A stretch of 64,000 nt of DNA, taken from assembly GCF_015209725.1 (NCBI RefSeq), contig NZ_CP063656.1, positions 2,649,001 through 2,713,000 on the forward strand, in the 5' to 3' direction. This stretch comes from Lysobacter ciconiae (lineage in GTDB: Bacteria; Pseudomonadota; Gammaproteobacteria; Xanthomonadales; Xanthomonadaceae). The stretch's first letter is position 1; the number at the start of each line of letters is the position of its first letter. The translations under genes and the position numbers were made by a program. Shown here piece by piece: positions 54,708-64,000 of the stretch. The notes under the pieces were generated by a model, which saw only the letters and a list, made by a program, of their open reading frames with translations, was not told where the DNA came from and ran no database searches.

Positions 54708-56822
54708 TCAATCGGCCAGCTGGTTCCACAGGAAGGTGTAGGCCAGCGCGCTCATGTGCGCGGCCTGCTGGTTGTTGGCCGAACCGCCGTGGCCGCCTTC
54801 GATGTTCTCGTAGTAGCGCACGTCCTTACCGGCGTCCAGCATTTTGGCCATCATCTTGCGGGCGTGGCCCGGGTGGACGCGGTCATCGCGGGTGGAGGTG
54901 GTGAACAGGGTGGGCGGGTAGTCCTTGTCGGCATCGAACAGGTGGTAGGGCGAGAAGGTCTTGATGAACTCCCATTCCTCCGGCTTGTCGGGATCGCCGT
55001 ACTCGGCCATCCACGACGCGCCGGCCAGCAGCTTGTGGTAGCGCTGCATGTCCAGCAGCGGCACCTGGATCACCACCGCACCAAACAGCTCCGGGTACTG
55101 GGTCAGCATGTTGCCGGTGAGCAGGCCGCCGTTGCTGCCGCCCTGGATGCCCAGGTGCTTCGGAGACGTCACCTTGCGGGCGACCAGGTCCTTGGCCACC
55201 GCGGCGAAATCCTCATACGCCTTGTGCCGGTTGGCCTTCAGCGCGGCCTGATGCCAGCGCGGACCGTACTCGCCGCCGCCGCGGATGTTGGCCACCGCGT
55301 ACGCGCCGCCCTTCTCCAGCCAGCCCTTGCCGACCGCGCCGGAATACCCCGGCGTCAGCGAGATCTCGAAACCGCCGTAACCGTACAGCAGGGTCGGCGT
55401 GCTGCCGTCCAGCGGCATGCCCTTGGGGTGGACGAGGAAGTACGGCACGCGGGTGCCGTCCTTGCTGGTGGCGAAATGCTGCTCGACCACCTCGTTGGAG
55501 GCGTCGAAGAAGGTCGGCATGGTTTTCAGCACTTCCGGCGCCTGGCCGATGGTCGCCAGCGACAGCGACTGCGGGTTGAGGTAGTCGGACGCCATCACCC
55601 ACAGATCGTCGTTGTTGTCGGCGTCCACCGCGGCGACGCTGACCGTGCCTTCAGGCTGGTCGACAAAAGCACTGCGCGTCCAATCGCCGCCCACCTCCCT
55701 GGGCGGGGTCAGCACGCTGAGCCGGTTCTTGACGTCTTCCAGCACGTTCAGCACGAGGTGGTTGGCGGTCCAGGTCGAGCTTGCGAGCGATGAGGTTTCC
55801 GTCGGCTTGAACAGGCTGGTGAAATCGCGCTTGCCGGCCATGAAGTCGTCGAAGTTGATCGCGATCAGGCTGCCTGCCGGCCAGGTCTTGCCGCCGGCTT
55901 CGTACGGGGCGCGCAGCTCCAGGACCATCCAGTCCTTGTGCACGGACTTCATCGCCGAGTTGGGCGCATCGACCTTGGTCAGCTTGCCGTCGGCGCCGCG
56001 CAGGTAGAGCTCGTCGTTGTAGAACGCCAGGGTGCGGGTGACGAAGTCGCGCTCGTAGCCCGGCGTGTGGTCGCGACCGGCGGCGATGTACATGTCGTCG
56101 GGCTTGCCCTCGTAGACCAGCGTCGCGCTGTCCATCGGCGTACCGCGCCGCCACTGCTTGACGATCCGCGGGTAGCCCGATTCGGTCATCGTGCCGGGGC
56201 CGAAATCGGTGAATACGTAGACGGTGTCGCGGTCGATCCAGCCCAGGCCGCCCTTGGCCTCGTCACGGAAGAAGCCGTCCTTGACCCAGCCCATCGTGCC
56301 CAGATCGAACTCGCGGGTGACGTCCGCATCGGCGCCACCGCGCGACAGCGCGACCAGGCAGCGCTGGTACTCCGGCTTCAGGCAGTCCGCACCGTGCCAG
56401 ACCCAGTTCTCGCCCTCGGCCTTGTTCAGCGCGTCCAGGTCGATCACCGTCTGCCACTGCGGCTTGTCCTTGCGGAACTCGGCCAGCGAGGTGCGACGCC
56501 ACAGGCCGCGCTGGTGCTGCGCGTCCTTCCAGAAGTTGTAGTAGTAGTCGCCGATCTTCTCGACGTAGGGAATCTTGGCGTCCGAATCGAGGATCGCCAG
56601 GATCTGCGATTCCAGCTGCTTGAAGGCGGGCGTGGCGGCGAGCTCGGCTTCGGCCGCGGCATTGCGGGCCTTGACCCACTCCAGCGCCTTGGGCGCTTCG
56701 ACGTCTTCCAGCCATTGGTACGGGTCGGACACGGGGGCCTCCTGGGCGTGGGCGCTGCCCATCGCCACTGCGAGGCCGGCGACAAGGATGGCGGCCCGAC
56801 GGGCCTTCAGCAGCTGCGACAT
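54708..56822 (-). CDS. Exported prolyl oligopeptidase (S9)
   Basis: A 704-residue periplasmic serine peptidase. Signal peptide at 1-26 (cut after AHA); N-terminal propeller starting DPYQWLEDVEAPKALEWV; C-terminal catalytic domain with serine in GIQGGSNGGLLTG, aspartate in DDRVHPGH and histidine in IEGGHGG. The domain order and the GGSNGG motif fit prolyl oligopeptidase. It cuts short proline-containing peptides. The start at 56822 has GGAG six bases upstream; the open frame continues upstream only by chance. Confidence 0.94.
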   Translation of the reverse strand: MSQLLKARRAAILVAGLAVAMGSAHAQEAPVSDPYQWLEDVEAPKALEWVKARNAAAEAELAATPAFKQLESQILAILDSDAKIPYVEKIGDYYYNFWKDAQHQRGLWRRTSLAEFRKDKPQWQTVIDLDALNKAEGENWVWHGADCLKPEYQRCLVALSRGGADADVTREFDLGTMGWVKDGFFRDEAKGGLGWIDRDTVYVFTDFGPGTMTESGYPRIVKQWRRGTPMDSATLVYEGKPDDMYIAAGRDHTPGYERDFVTRTLAFYNDELYLRGADGKLTKVDAPNSAMKSVHKDWMVLELRAPYEAGGKTWPAGSLIAINFDDFMAGKRDFTSLFKPTETSSLASSTWTANHLVLNVLEDVKNRLSVLTPPREVGGDWTRSAFVDQPEGTVSVAAVDADNNDDLWVMASDYLNPQSLSLATIGQAPEVLKTMPTFFDASNEVVEQHFATSKDGTRVPYFLVHPKGMPLDGSTPTLLYGYGGFEISLTPGYSGAVGKGWLEKGGAYAVANIRGGGEYGPRWHQAALKANRHKAYEDFAAVAKDLVARKVTSPKHLGIQGGSNGGLLTGNMLTQYPELFGAVVIQVPLLDMQRYHKLLAGASWMAEYGDPDKPEEWEFIKTFSPYHLFDADKDYPPTLFTTSTRDDRVHPGHARKMMAKMLDAGKDVRYYENIEGGHGGSANNQQAAHMSALAYTFLWNQLAD

Positions 56823-56911
56823 GGGCGCTCCGGTGTTCAAAGTGGGGACAGGGTGGGACAACCATGGAAAGTTAGCACAGCCCCACTTCCCCCCCCGGCC
56901 GGTGGCGCCAG

Positions 56912-57262
56912 CTATGCGGCCTCGGCGATGCGTCGGCGCGCGCCGCCGCGCGCCGGACGCAGCGGCAGCGTCGTTGAAGCGCGGAGATGGGCTGCGGGCC
57001 ATGCCTGCGTGCCGGCCCGCGCTCCGCGCCGCAGCACCGGGGCGGCATCGCGCCGGCGACCGAGCCAGTGCAGCACGGCCAGCGCACTCAAGGGCATGCC
57101 GAGCAGCCACAGCGGTAGCCAGCCGATCAGCTCGTGCGAGCCACGTGCGGCAGGCAGCACGATCAGCAGCGTTACGCCGACCGCCAGACCGTGGCACAAG
57201 GCCGCATGCAGGCGTGGCGCCAGGCGATGGGCGGGCAGCGGGCGGTTGGCGGGTCGGATCAT
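56912..57262 (-). CDS. Small unknown inner-membrane protein
   Basis: A 116-residue protein with two hydrophobic helices (about 20-41 and 45-67) and a very basic, Arg/Ala-rich tail. No family is recognised. A good ribosome site (GAGGAG, 7 bases before ATG) argues that it is a real gene. It lies between the prolyl oligopeptidase and a WYL regulator on the same strand. Confidence 0.6.
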   Translation of the reverse strand: MIRPANRPLPAHRLAPRLHAALCHGLAVGVTLLIVLPAARGSHELIGWLPLWLLGMPLSALAVLHWLGRRRDAAPVLRRGARAGTQAWPAAHLRASTTLPLRPARGGARRRIAEAA

Positions 57263-57370
57263 GGCAGAGCTCCTCGGTGGCGATGCGCCGAGGATTGCGC
57301 TGGACCATCTCAGAGGCTGCGACCGCGCAGCGAACCAGCCACCGCCGGCGTCAGCCCGCGAGCCGGCGGC

Positions 57371-58348
57371 TCAGACCGGATCGCGGTCGTAGTTGCTGAT
57401 CGCCAGGCTCAGCAGCGCCCGCGCCTGCTCGCGCAGGGACGGCGGCGCGGTGATCTCCGCATCGCTGCCGTAGTGCAAAACATCCATCAGCAACTCGCGG
57501 CCGGAGCTGAAGGGGATTTTCAGCTCGTAGCGCCCGTCCGGCAGGAAGCGGCCTTCCTGCTGCGAGTGCCAGTGCTCATCGGCGACCCAGCGCGCCGCCT
57601 TGGCACTGAAGACGATCGTCGCCCAGCCCTTGGGCGTGCCCGAGAAGATGCCGTAGCTGGAGGCCAGCTGGCGGTCGAGCTCCTCGTTGGGCACGTCGCG
57701 GGCAACCTCCTCCAGCTGGCGGGCGGCGCTGATCCGGTCCACGGCGAAGCTGCGCAGCGCGTCGCGGTCGTGGTCGAACGCATCCAGGTACCAGTTGTCG
57801 CGGTAATGGGTCAGCCGCTGCGGCGACACCGTGCGTCGGGTCAGCTGGTCGGTCGAGCGGGCGCGGTAGTCGAACACCAGCTGGCGCCGGTCCAGCACCG
57901 CGGTGGCGACGTGGCGGAACGCGGTTTCCTCCAGCCGGCGGGTGCGATGGGCGACCACCCTGACCCGCTCCACCGGCACCCGCCGTCCGCCGGCGTGGTC
58001 GTCGAGCAGTTTCTCGATGCGCTGCTGCAGCGGCGCCAGCGCATTGGCCAGCACGCCACCGCCGCTGCGCAGCATCAGTTGCTGCGCAGCCAGCAAGGAA
58101 TGCAGCTCGTCCGAGCTCAGCCACAGGCCCGGCAGCTCGAAGCGGTGGCTGTCCTCGGGGTCGTAGCGGAAGCCGGCCTCGCCGTTGCCGATCACCGGCG
58201 CCATCAGCTGGTCGCGCAGATAAGCCAAGTCGCGATAGACGGTGGCGCGCGAGCACTCGAGCTCTTCCTGCAGGCGCGGCACCGTGACCGGATAGCGCGC
58301 GCCGGTCAGGATGCGGTGCAGGGCGTGGATGCGTTCGATGCGTTCCAT
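57371..58348 (-). CDS. WYL-domain transcriptional regulator
   Basis: A 325-residue regulator: N-terminal DeoR-type helix-turn-helix (about 5-55, TVPRLQEELECSRATVYRDL), middle WYL domain (~125-215, including RDNWYLDAFDHDRDALRSF) and a C-terminal WCX domain. WYL domains bind nucleotides or nucleic acids and often tie transcription to DNA damage or phage stress. Start ATG at 58348 fits the family; a GTG at 58375 adds nine residues. It is divergent from an SLC13 transporter gene, 180 bases apart. Confidence 0.88.
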   Translation of the reverse strand: MERIERIHALHRILTGARYPVTVPRLQEELECSRATVYRDLAYLRDQLMAPVIGNGEAGFRYDPEDSHRFELPGLWLSSDELHSLLAAQQLMLRSGGGVLANALAPLQQRIEKLLDDHAGGRRVPVERVRVVAHRTRRLEETAFRHVATAVLDRRQLVFDYRARSTDQLTRRTVSPQRLTHYRDNWYLDAFDHDRDALRSFAVDRISAARQLEEVARDVPNEELDRQLASSYGIFSGTPKGWATIVFSAKAARWVADEHWHSQQEGRFLPDGRYELKIPFSSGRELLMDVLHYGSDAEITAPPSLREQARALLSLAISNYDRDPV

Positions 58349-58528
58349 GGTGCGCACTTTAGACGGTTCCGGCACTTCCTACGCCAACAACGCATGACGG
58401 CGCAACTCGCCCAGCCCCGCCCCTGCGGGCACAATGCGCCCCATGCATGACAGTCCCCGCCCCAAGACAGCGCCGGCCCCCGCCATGCGAACCATGCCCG
58501 AGCCCTGCACCGCGCGAGCCCGCCGCTG

Positions 58529-60292
58529 ATGCAGATCGACCTGTGGCTGACGCTGGCCGTCCTGGCCGGCGCGGTTTACCTGTTCGTCAGCGAGAAGCTG
58601 GCCACCGACGTGGTCGCCCTGCTGGTGCTGGCTTCCCTGCTGGTGCTGGGACTGGTGACGCCAACGGAGGCGCTGTCGGGTTTCAGCAGCGAGGCGACGA
58701 TCACTGTCGCGGCCATGTTCGTGCTCAGCGCGGGGCTGCAGCGCAGCGGCGCGCTGGAAGGCTTGGGCGAGGCGCTGGCGCGGATCCGCTGGAGCTGGCT
58801 GTTCGCGCTGGTGATGATGGTGGTGATCGCCTTCATCTCCGCCTTCGTCAACAACACCGCGGCGGTCGCGGTGTTCCTGCCGCTGGTGATCGCCGCTGCC
58901 ATCTCCCAGCGCCGCGCGCCCTCCAAGCTGCTGATCCCGCTGTCCTATGCCGCCCAGTTCGGCGGCGTGTGCACTCTGGTGGGCACCTCGACCAACCTGC
59001 TGGTGAACTCGCTGGCGGTGCAATCGGGCCGCGAAGGCTTCGGCCTGTTCGAGTTCGCGCCGCTGGGAATCATCTTCGTCGGCATCGGCATCACCTACCT
59101 GATGCTGTTTGGCAACTTCCTGCTGCCCGACCTGGGCGTGCCGGAGGTCGATGACGGCGGCCTGGACGGCATCTTTTTGGTCGAACTGCGGGTGCCGGAA
59201 GGCTCGCCGGTCATCGGCACGGAGGCGATGAAGGCGCTGCCGGAGGACATGGCGGCCAAAATGACCCTCAAGCTGGTCCGCGACGGCGCGATCCGGCCGC
59301 GCCGCAACGCGACCATCGAGGGCGGCGACCGGCTCCTGCTGCGCGGCGAATGGAGCCTGATCCAGCGCCTGCGCAAGCAGCTCAAGCTGGAATTCGACCA
59401 CGTCGCGCGCGACCTGGAAGGCGACGTGGAGGCGGTCCGCCTGCACGCCAAGGTGATGATCGCGCCGGGCTCGCACCTGGTCGGCCACACCCTGGCCAGC
59501 CTGCGCTTCGGCCATATCTACCGGGCCCGCGTGCGCGGCATGCAGCGCCAGCAGCGCGCGCCGTTCTGGCAGCATATCGACCATGCGCCGCTGGCGGTGG
59601 GCGACATCCTGCTGGTCGACAGCACCGAGGCTGCGCTGTCGACCCTGCGCGACGATGCCAACTTCGTCGTCCTGGGCGAGCGCGCGCAGCCGCGGGTGGA
59701 CAAGCAGCGCGCGTGGACCTCATTCCTGATCATGTTCGCGGTGATCGGCGCGGCCGGACTGGGCCTGCTGCCGATCGTGGCCTCCGCGATCCTGGGCTGC
59801 GTGGCGCTGATCGTGCTGCGCTGCCTGGAGCCTGACGAGGCCTACGCCGCGGTGGACTGGCGGGTGGTGATGCTGCTGGCCGGCGTGCTGCCGCTGGGGA
59901 TCGCGCTGGAGCGCTCCGGCGGCGCGGACTGGCTGGCCCAGAACGCGATCGGCCTGGTCGGTCACATGGGTCCGGTGGTCTCGCTGGCGGTGATCTACCT
60001 GATGACCTCGGTGCTGACCGAGATGATGAGCAACAACGCCGCCGCGGTGCTGATCGTGCCCATCGCCATTGCCACCGCCGAGTCGCTGGGCGTGGACGCC
60101 AAGCCATTCCTGGTCGCGGTCGCCTTTGCCGCCTCGACCGCGTTCGCCACCCCGGTCGGTTACCAGACCAACGCCATGGTCCACGCAGCCGGCGGCTACA
60201 AATTCTCCGACTTCATGCGCATCGGCCTGCCGCTGACCGTGATCTTCTGGGTCACGGCGGTGCTGCTGATTCCGCTCTATTTCCCGTTCTGA
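58529..60292 (+). CDS. SLC13/CitT-like permease with internal TrkA-C domains
   Basis: A 587-residue ion-transporter-superfamily permease. About five N-terminal helices with the STNLLV block (GTSTNLLVNSLA) precede two soluble RCK_C/TrkA-C domains (about 210-385); five or more helices follow with AFATPVGYQTNAMVHAAGGY as the second substrate motif. Related proteins carry sulfate, carboxylates or other anions with sodium. The internal RCK_C pair suggests ligand control. The substrate is unknown. Confidence 0.92.
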   Translation: MQIDLWLTLAVLAGAVYLFVSEKLATDVVALLVLASLLVLGLVTPTEALSGFSSEATITVAAMFVLSAGLQRSGALEGLGEALARIRWSWLFALVMMVVIAFISAFVNNTAAVAVFLPLVIAAAISQRRAPSKLLIPLSYAAQFGGVCTLVGTSTNLLVNSLAVQSGREGFGLFEFAPLGIIFVGIGITYLMLFGNFLLPDLGVPEVDDGGLDGIFLVELRVPEGSPVIGTEAMKALPEDMAAKMTLKLVRDGAIRPRRNATIEGGDRLLLRGEWSLIQRLRKQLKLEFDHVARDLEGDVEAVRLHAKVMIAPGSHLVGHTLASLRFGHIYRARVRGMQRQQRAPFWQHIDHAPLAVGDILLVDSTEAALSTLRDDANFVVLGERAQPRVDKQRAWTSFLIMFAVIGAAGLGLLPIVASAILGCVALIVLRCLEPDEAYAAVDWRVVMLLAGVLPLGIALERSGGADWLAQNAIGLVGHMGPVVSLAVIYLMTSVLTEMMSNNAAAVLIVPIAIATAESLGVDAKPFLVAVAFAASTAFATPVGYQTNAMVHAAGGYKFSDFMRIGLPLTVIFWVTAVLLIPLYFPF

Positions 60293-60368
60293 GCTCGCTC
60301 CGCCGATCGCGCCGGCACCGGCAACGCGCCAACTGGCCGACGGCGACGCAAGCGGGGACAATGGCGGC

Positions 60369-61052
60369 ATGGAAACCAACGCTGCACTGCTCGAGACCGT
60401 CGAGCACGAAACCGGCCCGGCGCCGGAATGGTCGGTCATCTGGCTGCACGGCCTGGGCGCGGACGGCAACGACTTCGCCCCGATCGTCCCGGAGCTGGTG
60501 GGCCGCGACTGGCCGGCGCTGCGCTTCGTATTCCCGCATGCGCCGGTGCGCGCGGTGACGGTCAACAACGGCGCGCGGATGCGGGCCTGGTACGACATCC
60601 GCGATTTCGACCTGGCCAACCGCGCCGACGAGGTCGGGGTGGAGGAATCCGTCGCCCAGGTCGAGGCGCTGATTGCACGTGAAGTGCAGCGCGGGGTGCC
60701 GGTCGGGCATATCCTGCTGGCCGGGTTTTCGCAGGGCGGCGCAATCGTGCTGGCCACCGGGCTGCGCCGGCGCGAACCACTGGCCGGGCTGGTCGCGCTG
60801 TCGACCTATCTGCCGATGGCCAACCGTGCCGCCGAACTGCTGCAGCTGGGCGCGGGCGCGCAGCCGATGTTCATGGCGCACGGGACGCACGATCCGGTGG
60901 TGCCCTTCCAGGCCGGCGAGCGCAGCGCGGAGGCGATGCGCAAATTGGGTTTCAATGTCGATTGGCATGCCTATCCAATGGCGCACCAGGTGTGCGCCGA
61001 ACAGATCCAGGCGCTGGGTGAGTGGATGGCGGCGCGTTTCGCCGTGGCGTGA
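60369..61052 (+). CDS. Carboxylesterase / acyl-protein-thioesterase-like hydrolase
   Basis: A 227-residue alpha/beta hydrolase. The catalytic triad is S121 (GFSQGGA), D175 (HGTHDPVVP) and H206 (MAHQVCAEQI); the oxyanion region is IWLHGLGADGNDF. This is the Abhydrolase_2 family, which includes Pseudomonas esterase EstB and YpfH and hydrolyses short-chain esters. No signal peptide is seen, so it is cytosolic. Confidence 0.93.
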   Translation: METNAALLETVEHETGPAPEWSVIWLHGLGADGNDFAPIVPELVGRDWPALRFVFPHAPVRAVTVNNGARMRAWYDIRDFDLANRADEVGVEESVAQVEALIAREVQRGVPVGHILLAGFSQGGAIVLATGLRRREPLAGLVALSTYLPMANRAAELLQLGAGAQPMFMAHGTHDPVVPFQAGERSAEAMRKLGFNVDWHAYPMAHQVCAEQIQALGEWMAARFAVA

Positions 61053-61089
61053 AGGGGCGGCGGCTGCACGGCCGCGTTGGGGAGAAGCG

Positions 61090-61845
61090 ATGAAGGTGGT
61101 CATAGCCGACGATGAGCCGCTGGCGCGCACGCGCCTGCGCAGCCTGCTCAGCGACATGCCGGGGATCGAGCTGGTCGCCGAGGCCGGCGACGGGCATCAG
61201 GCGCTGAAGGCGTGCGCCGAGCACGCACCCGACCTGCTCCTGCTCGACATCGCCATGCCGGGGATGGACGGGCTGGAAACCGCGCGCCACATCGCCACCC
61301 TGGAAGCGCGCCCTGCGGTGGTGTTCTGCACCGCCTACGACGCCCACGCGCTGTCCGCCTTCGAGGCGGAAGCCATCGACTACCTGGTCAAGCCGGTGCG
61401 TGCGGAGCGGCTGACCGCGGCGCTGGACCGCGTGCGTACCTTCCGCGCCGGCGCGGCCCGCAGCGGGACCGCGTTTGACCATGTCACCCCGTCATCCACC
61501 GTGGACACGGCGCAGCGCAGCCACCTGTGCGCGCGGCTGCGCGGCGGCCTGCGGCTGATTCCGCTGGACGAGGTGCGCTACCTGTTCGCCGACGAGAAGT
61601 ACGTCGTCGTCCACCATGCCGGCGGCGAGGACCTGATCGAGGAATCGCTGCGCTCGCTGGAGGAGGAATTCGGCGAGCGCTTCGTGCGCATCCATCGCAA
61701 CTGCCTGGTCGCGCGCGACCGCATCCTGGAGCTGCGGCGCAGCCCCGAGGGCCAGGTCACGGTGGTCCTGCGCGCGGTGGAGCAGGCGCTGGAAGTCAGC
61801 CGACGCTGCGTGCCGGCGGTGCGCGAAACGCTGCTCCAGCTGTAA
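61090..61845 (+). CDS. algR: LytTR-type response regulator, AlgR-like
   Basis: A 251-residue response regulator. The receiver domain has the acidic pair D7/D8, phosphorylation site D53 ([10 protein letters not shown]) and K101. A LytTR DNA-binding domain fills ~150-251. The position directly before hemC is that of AlgR in Pseudomonas and Xanthomonas, where it governs twitching motility and exopolysaccharide; the sensor (AlgZ/FimS-type) that usually precedes it is missing here and an esterase sits there instead. ATG at 61090 has GGAGAAG upstream. Confidence 0.9.
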   Translation: MKVVIADDEPLARTRLRSLLSDMPGIELVAEAGDGHQALKACAEHAPDLLLLDIAMPGMDGLETARHIATLEARPAVVFCTAYDAHALSAFEAEAIDYLVKPVRAERLTAALDRVRTFRAGAARSGTAFDHVTPSSTVDTAQRSHLCARLRGGLRLIPLDEVRYLFADEKYVVVHHAGGEDLIEESLRSLEEEFGERFVRIHRNCLVARDRILELRRSPEGQVTVVLRAVEQALEVSRRCVPAVRETLLQL

Positions 61846-61862
61846 CCGGCGATAATGCCCGC

Positions 61863-62780
61863 ATGACCACACTGCGCATCGCCACCCGTAAAAGCCCGCT
61901 CGCCCTGTGGCAGAGCGAACACGTCGCCACCGCCCTGCGCGCCGCCCATCCCGGCCTGCTGGTCGAGCTGGTACCGATGAGCACCCGCGGCGACGAGGTG
62001 CTGGACCGGCCGCTGGCGGCGATCGGCGGCAAGGGGTTGTTCCTGAAAGAGCTCGAAGTCGCGATGCTGCGCGGCGAGGCCGACTGCGCGGTGCACTCGC
62101 TCAAGGACGTGCCGATGGACCTGGAGCCCGGTTTCGCCCTGCCCGCCATCCTGGAGCGCGCCGACTACGCCGATGCCTTCATCAGTAACCGCTTCGAGGA
62201 TATCGGCAGCCTGCCCCAGGGCGCGGTGGTCGGCACCTCATCGCTGCGCCGACAGGCCCAGCTGCGCGCGCTGCGCCCGGACCTGCAGTTGCGCGACCTG
62301 CGAGGCAACGTCAACACCCGCCTGGCCAAGCTGGATGCCGGCGACTACGACGCCATCGTGCTTGCCTGCGCCGGCCTGCACCGGCTCGGCCTGGGCGATC
62401 GGATCCGCTCCCGGCTGCTGGTTCCCGACTGGCTGCCGGCACCCGCCCAGGGCGCGATCGCGATCGAGTGCCGGGACGACGATCCGGCCATCGCGGCGCT
62501 GTGCGCGGCGCTCGACCATGCCCCGACCCGCACCTGCGTGGAGGCCGAGCGGGCGATGAACCGCGCTTTGCACGGCAGTTGCCATGTGCCGGTCGCCGGC
62601 TACGCCGCGCTGGACGGTGATGCGTTGTCGCTGCACGGGATGGTCGGTTGCGCCGAGGACGGCCGCTCGGTGCGCGCGTTCAGCACCGGCCGCGCCGATG
62701 ACCCTGCGGCAGTCGGTCGAGACGTGGCGGAAGGGCTGCTCAGGCAGGGTGCGGGCGAGTTCCTGCCGCCGCGCGACTGA
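61863..62780 (+). CDS. hemC: Hydroxymethylbilane synthase (porphobilinogen deaminase)
   Basis: A 305-residue heme-pathway enzyme that condenses four porphobilinogens into hydroxymethylbilane. The start [15 protein letters not shown], catalytic D82 (HSLKDVP) and the dipyrromethane cofactor cysteine C240 ([11 protein letters not shown]) are all present. It follows algR by 17 bases and is probably cotranscribed. No hemD follows in the window. Confidence 0.97.
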   Translation: MTTLRIATRKSPLALWQSEHVATALRAAHPGLLVELVPMSTRGDEVLDRPLAAIGGKGLFLKELEVAMLRGEADCAVHSLKDVPMDLEPGFALPAILERADYADAFISNRFEDIGSLPQGAVVGTSSLRRQAQLRALRPDLQLRDLRGNVNTRLAKLDAGDYDAIVLACAGLHRLGLGDRIRSRLLVPDWLPAPAQGAIAIECRDDDPAIAALCAALDHAPTRTCVEAERAMNRALHGSCHVPVAGYAALDGDALSLHGMVGCAEDGRSVRAFSTGRADDPAAVGRDVAEGLLRQGAGEFLPPRD

Positions 62781-62861
62781 CGCTCGCACGCCACGCCAGC
62801 TGTTCGTGCCGCCGTCCGCACTCGCGTTGGCGGTGACGGCCGGGCGGCCTGACCGAAGACA

Positions 62862-63527
62862 TCAGAACCGCCGACGCAGCTTGAGCGTCGACTCGGCCGA
62901 CTCCGATCCGCTCTGCCCGGTTTCCCGGTGGCGGATCTGGAAATCGCTTTCCAGCGTCCACTCCGGCCACAGCGACACGTCCAGCCCGAAGGACTGTTTG
63001 ACGAAGGTGCTGCCGTCCTGGCCGGCCTCGAACTGGATCCGCTGCGACCAGTTGGCGCGGTCGTTGATGCGGTGGCCAAAATCCACCGCCCCGCGCAGCA
63101 CCGCGCCGCGGTGGTCGATGCCGTCATCGTTCAGCGGCGCCAGCCGGTAGCCCGCCCCCAGCTGCAGGCCCAGGCGGGTCGGACCGTCACGCAAGGCATC
63201 CACGTGGTAGCGCGTGCCGACGCGCCAGTTGTTGGAGTAGCTGGCGGTGTGATCGCGCGGCCGGGCCGGTGCCCACAGGCTGATCCAGCGCTGGCTGCCG
63301 GGCAGCGTCGGCCGGCCCTTGCGCTTGCCCTGAAAGCTCAGCGACGGTGCCAGCGCGGACCCGCGCCGCCACTCCTCATCGCCACAGCGGGTGGAGTAGC
63401 AGAACTGCCGCAGCTGCGCCGGATCGCTTCCCAGCTGCACCAGCATGGGATCACCGGGTACGGCGGAGGCGGCAGGCAAGGTAGTGAACGGGATGACCGC
63501 CAGGGCCATCCCCAGTACGACGCTCAT
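62862..63527 (-). CDS. DUF481-like outer-membrane beta-barrel protein
   Basis: A 221-residue protein with a signal peptide (1-22, ending in SAVP), a cysteine pair (C43, C48), and many alternating beta strands up to a terminal LKLRRRF. The final Phe and strand pattern match small outer-membrane barrels of the YdiY/DUF481 kind. It is convergent with hemC, 81 bases apart. Function unknown. Confidence 0.75.
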   Translation of the reverse strand: MSVVLGMALAVIPFTTLPAASAVPGDPMLVQLGSDPAQLRQFCYSTRCGDEEWRRGSALAPSLSFQGKRKGRPTLPGSQRWISLWAPARPRDHTASYSNNWRVGTRYHVDALRDGPTRLGLQLGAGYRLAPLNDDGIDHRGAVLRGAVDFGHRINDRANWSQRIQFEAGQDGSTFVKQSFGLDVSLWPEWTLESDFQIRHRETGQSGSESAESTLKLRRRF

Positions 63528-63620
63528 CGGTGGACATGCTTAACGGGGCACATGAGTATGCCCCGAAGGCCGCGACCGGTTGGATACCGCGCTTAAACGG
63601 GCGGCCGGCGGCGGATACCG

Positions 63621-64000
63621 CTACAGGCCTTCGCGTGGGCGGGGGTCGGGCTGGCCCTCGTCGGGCAGGTCGCGCTGCGCGCGCACGATCCCCCATGCGC
63701 CCAGGCTCATGCCCAGCGCGACGAAGATGCCGGCGGCAAACACCATGCTCGAGCCCAGCACCGCGATCGCCTTGTGCAGCCAGACGAAGGTCAGGTCACC
63801 GCCGCGGTAGACCACCGTGTCGATCACCGCCTTGGCTTTGTAGCGCGACTCGCGGTCGACCCGGGTATACAGCGTCTCGCGTGCGGGCTTGGCCAGCGAG
63901 AACTCACCGGAGCGGGTCACCACCTGCACGATCGCCACCATCAGCGGCAACGGCGAGGCCGCCAGCAGGCAGTAGCCCAGCAGGATCGCAATGGCCGGGC
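63621..64000 (-). CDS. MFS/nucleotide-carrier-like transporter, C-terminal part (cut by window edge)
   Basis: The frame is open to the right edge, giving the last ~125 residues. Hydrophobic segments near the edge and at VLGSSMVFAAGIFVALGMS flank the motif RETLYTRVDRESRYKAKAVIDTVVYRGGD, which is typical of NTP/NDP-exchange-like transporters and their MFS relatives in free-living bacteria. These relatives are not known to carry nucleotides, and the substrate is unknown. The start lies outside the window. Confidence 0.75.
   Translation of the reverse strand, partial: PAIAILLGYCLLAASPLPLMVAIVQVVTRSGEFSLAKPARETLYTRVDRESRYKAKAVIDTVVYRGGDLTFVWLHKAIAVLGSSMVFAAGIFVALGMSLGAWGIVRAQRDLPDEGQPDPRPREGL

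Overview
The window is a high-GC chromosomal segment of a gammaproteobacterium, most likely a member of the Xanthomonadaceae/Lysobacteraceae (Lysobacter, Luteimonas or Pseudoxanthomonas type). The evidence is the xanthomonad-style HslV leader, an NdvB-type glucan synthase, a cobalamin ribonucleotide reductase split into NrdJa and NrdJb, the algR-hemC pair, and gammaproteobacterial gene order (dapF-DUF484-xerC-hslVU, and rodA-mrdA-mreDCB beside dacA-DUF493-lipB-lipA). No rRNA, tRNA, prophage or CRISPR array was seen.

Layout. 1-6.4 kb: 5' end of a cyclic beta-1,2-glucan synthase and nrdJa-nrdJb, with an NrdR-like palindrome upstream. 6.4-15.6 kb: periplasmic HtrA-type protease, a YqjD/YqjE-like envelope cluster, a PerM-family permease, a YigB-like phosphatase, an M17 aminopeptidase, a catalase-like peroxidase with cytochrome b561, and a small membrane protein plus winged-helix regulator driven by a promoter that contains an inverted repeat. 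15.7-20.1 kb: MacA/MacB-like adaptor, ATPase and two permeases. 20.2-34.6 kb: a long leftward series, Prc protease, lipoate genes (lipA, lipB, DUF493), then the wall-elongation set dacA, rlpA, mltB, rodA, mrdA, mreD, mreC, mreB. Together these build, trim and shape the lateral wall.

34.9-44 kb is the accessory part: PfkB kinase, an unrecognised lipoprotein with a zinc-protease motif, another unknown lipoprotein, a pair of inverted palindromic modules, an M1 aminopeptidase, ubiE, a yeast-type cytosine deaminase, then a lower-GC island with one integron-like attC site between two tiny membrane-protein cassettes, next to a GFA-family gene with a broken 5' end. A diguanylate cyclase and a hemerythrin-like protein follow divergently.

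44.6-52.3 kb: FabR-like repressor, ECF sigma factor with a membrane partner, hslVU under a near-consensus heat-shock promoter, a 675-base intergenic stretch with 55-bp tandem repeats and two inverted hairpin elements, then xerC, DUF484, dapF, lptM and a DUF454 gene. 52.3-64 kb: two exported S9 peptidases, a WYL regulator divergent from an SLC13-type transporter, a carboxylesterase, algR, hemC, a DUF481 outer-membrane protein and the end of a nucleotide-carrier-like transporter cut by the right edge.

The best candidates for something undescribed are: the two families of palindromic elements whose cores are constant while their outer arms differ yet stay self-complementary; the A10 run in nrdJb where a slip in either direction meets an immediate stop; and the solo attC island.
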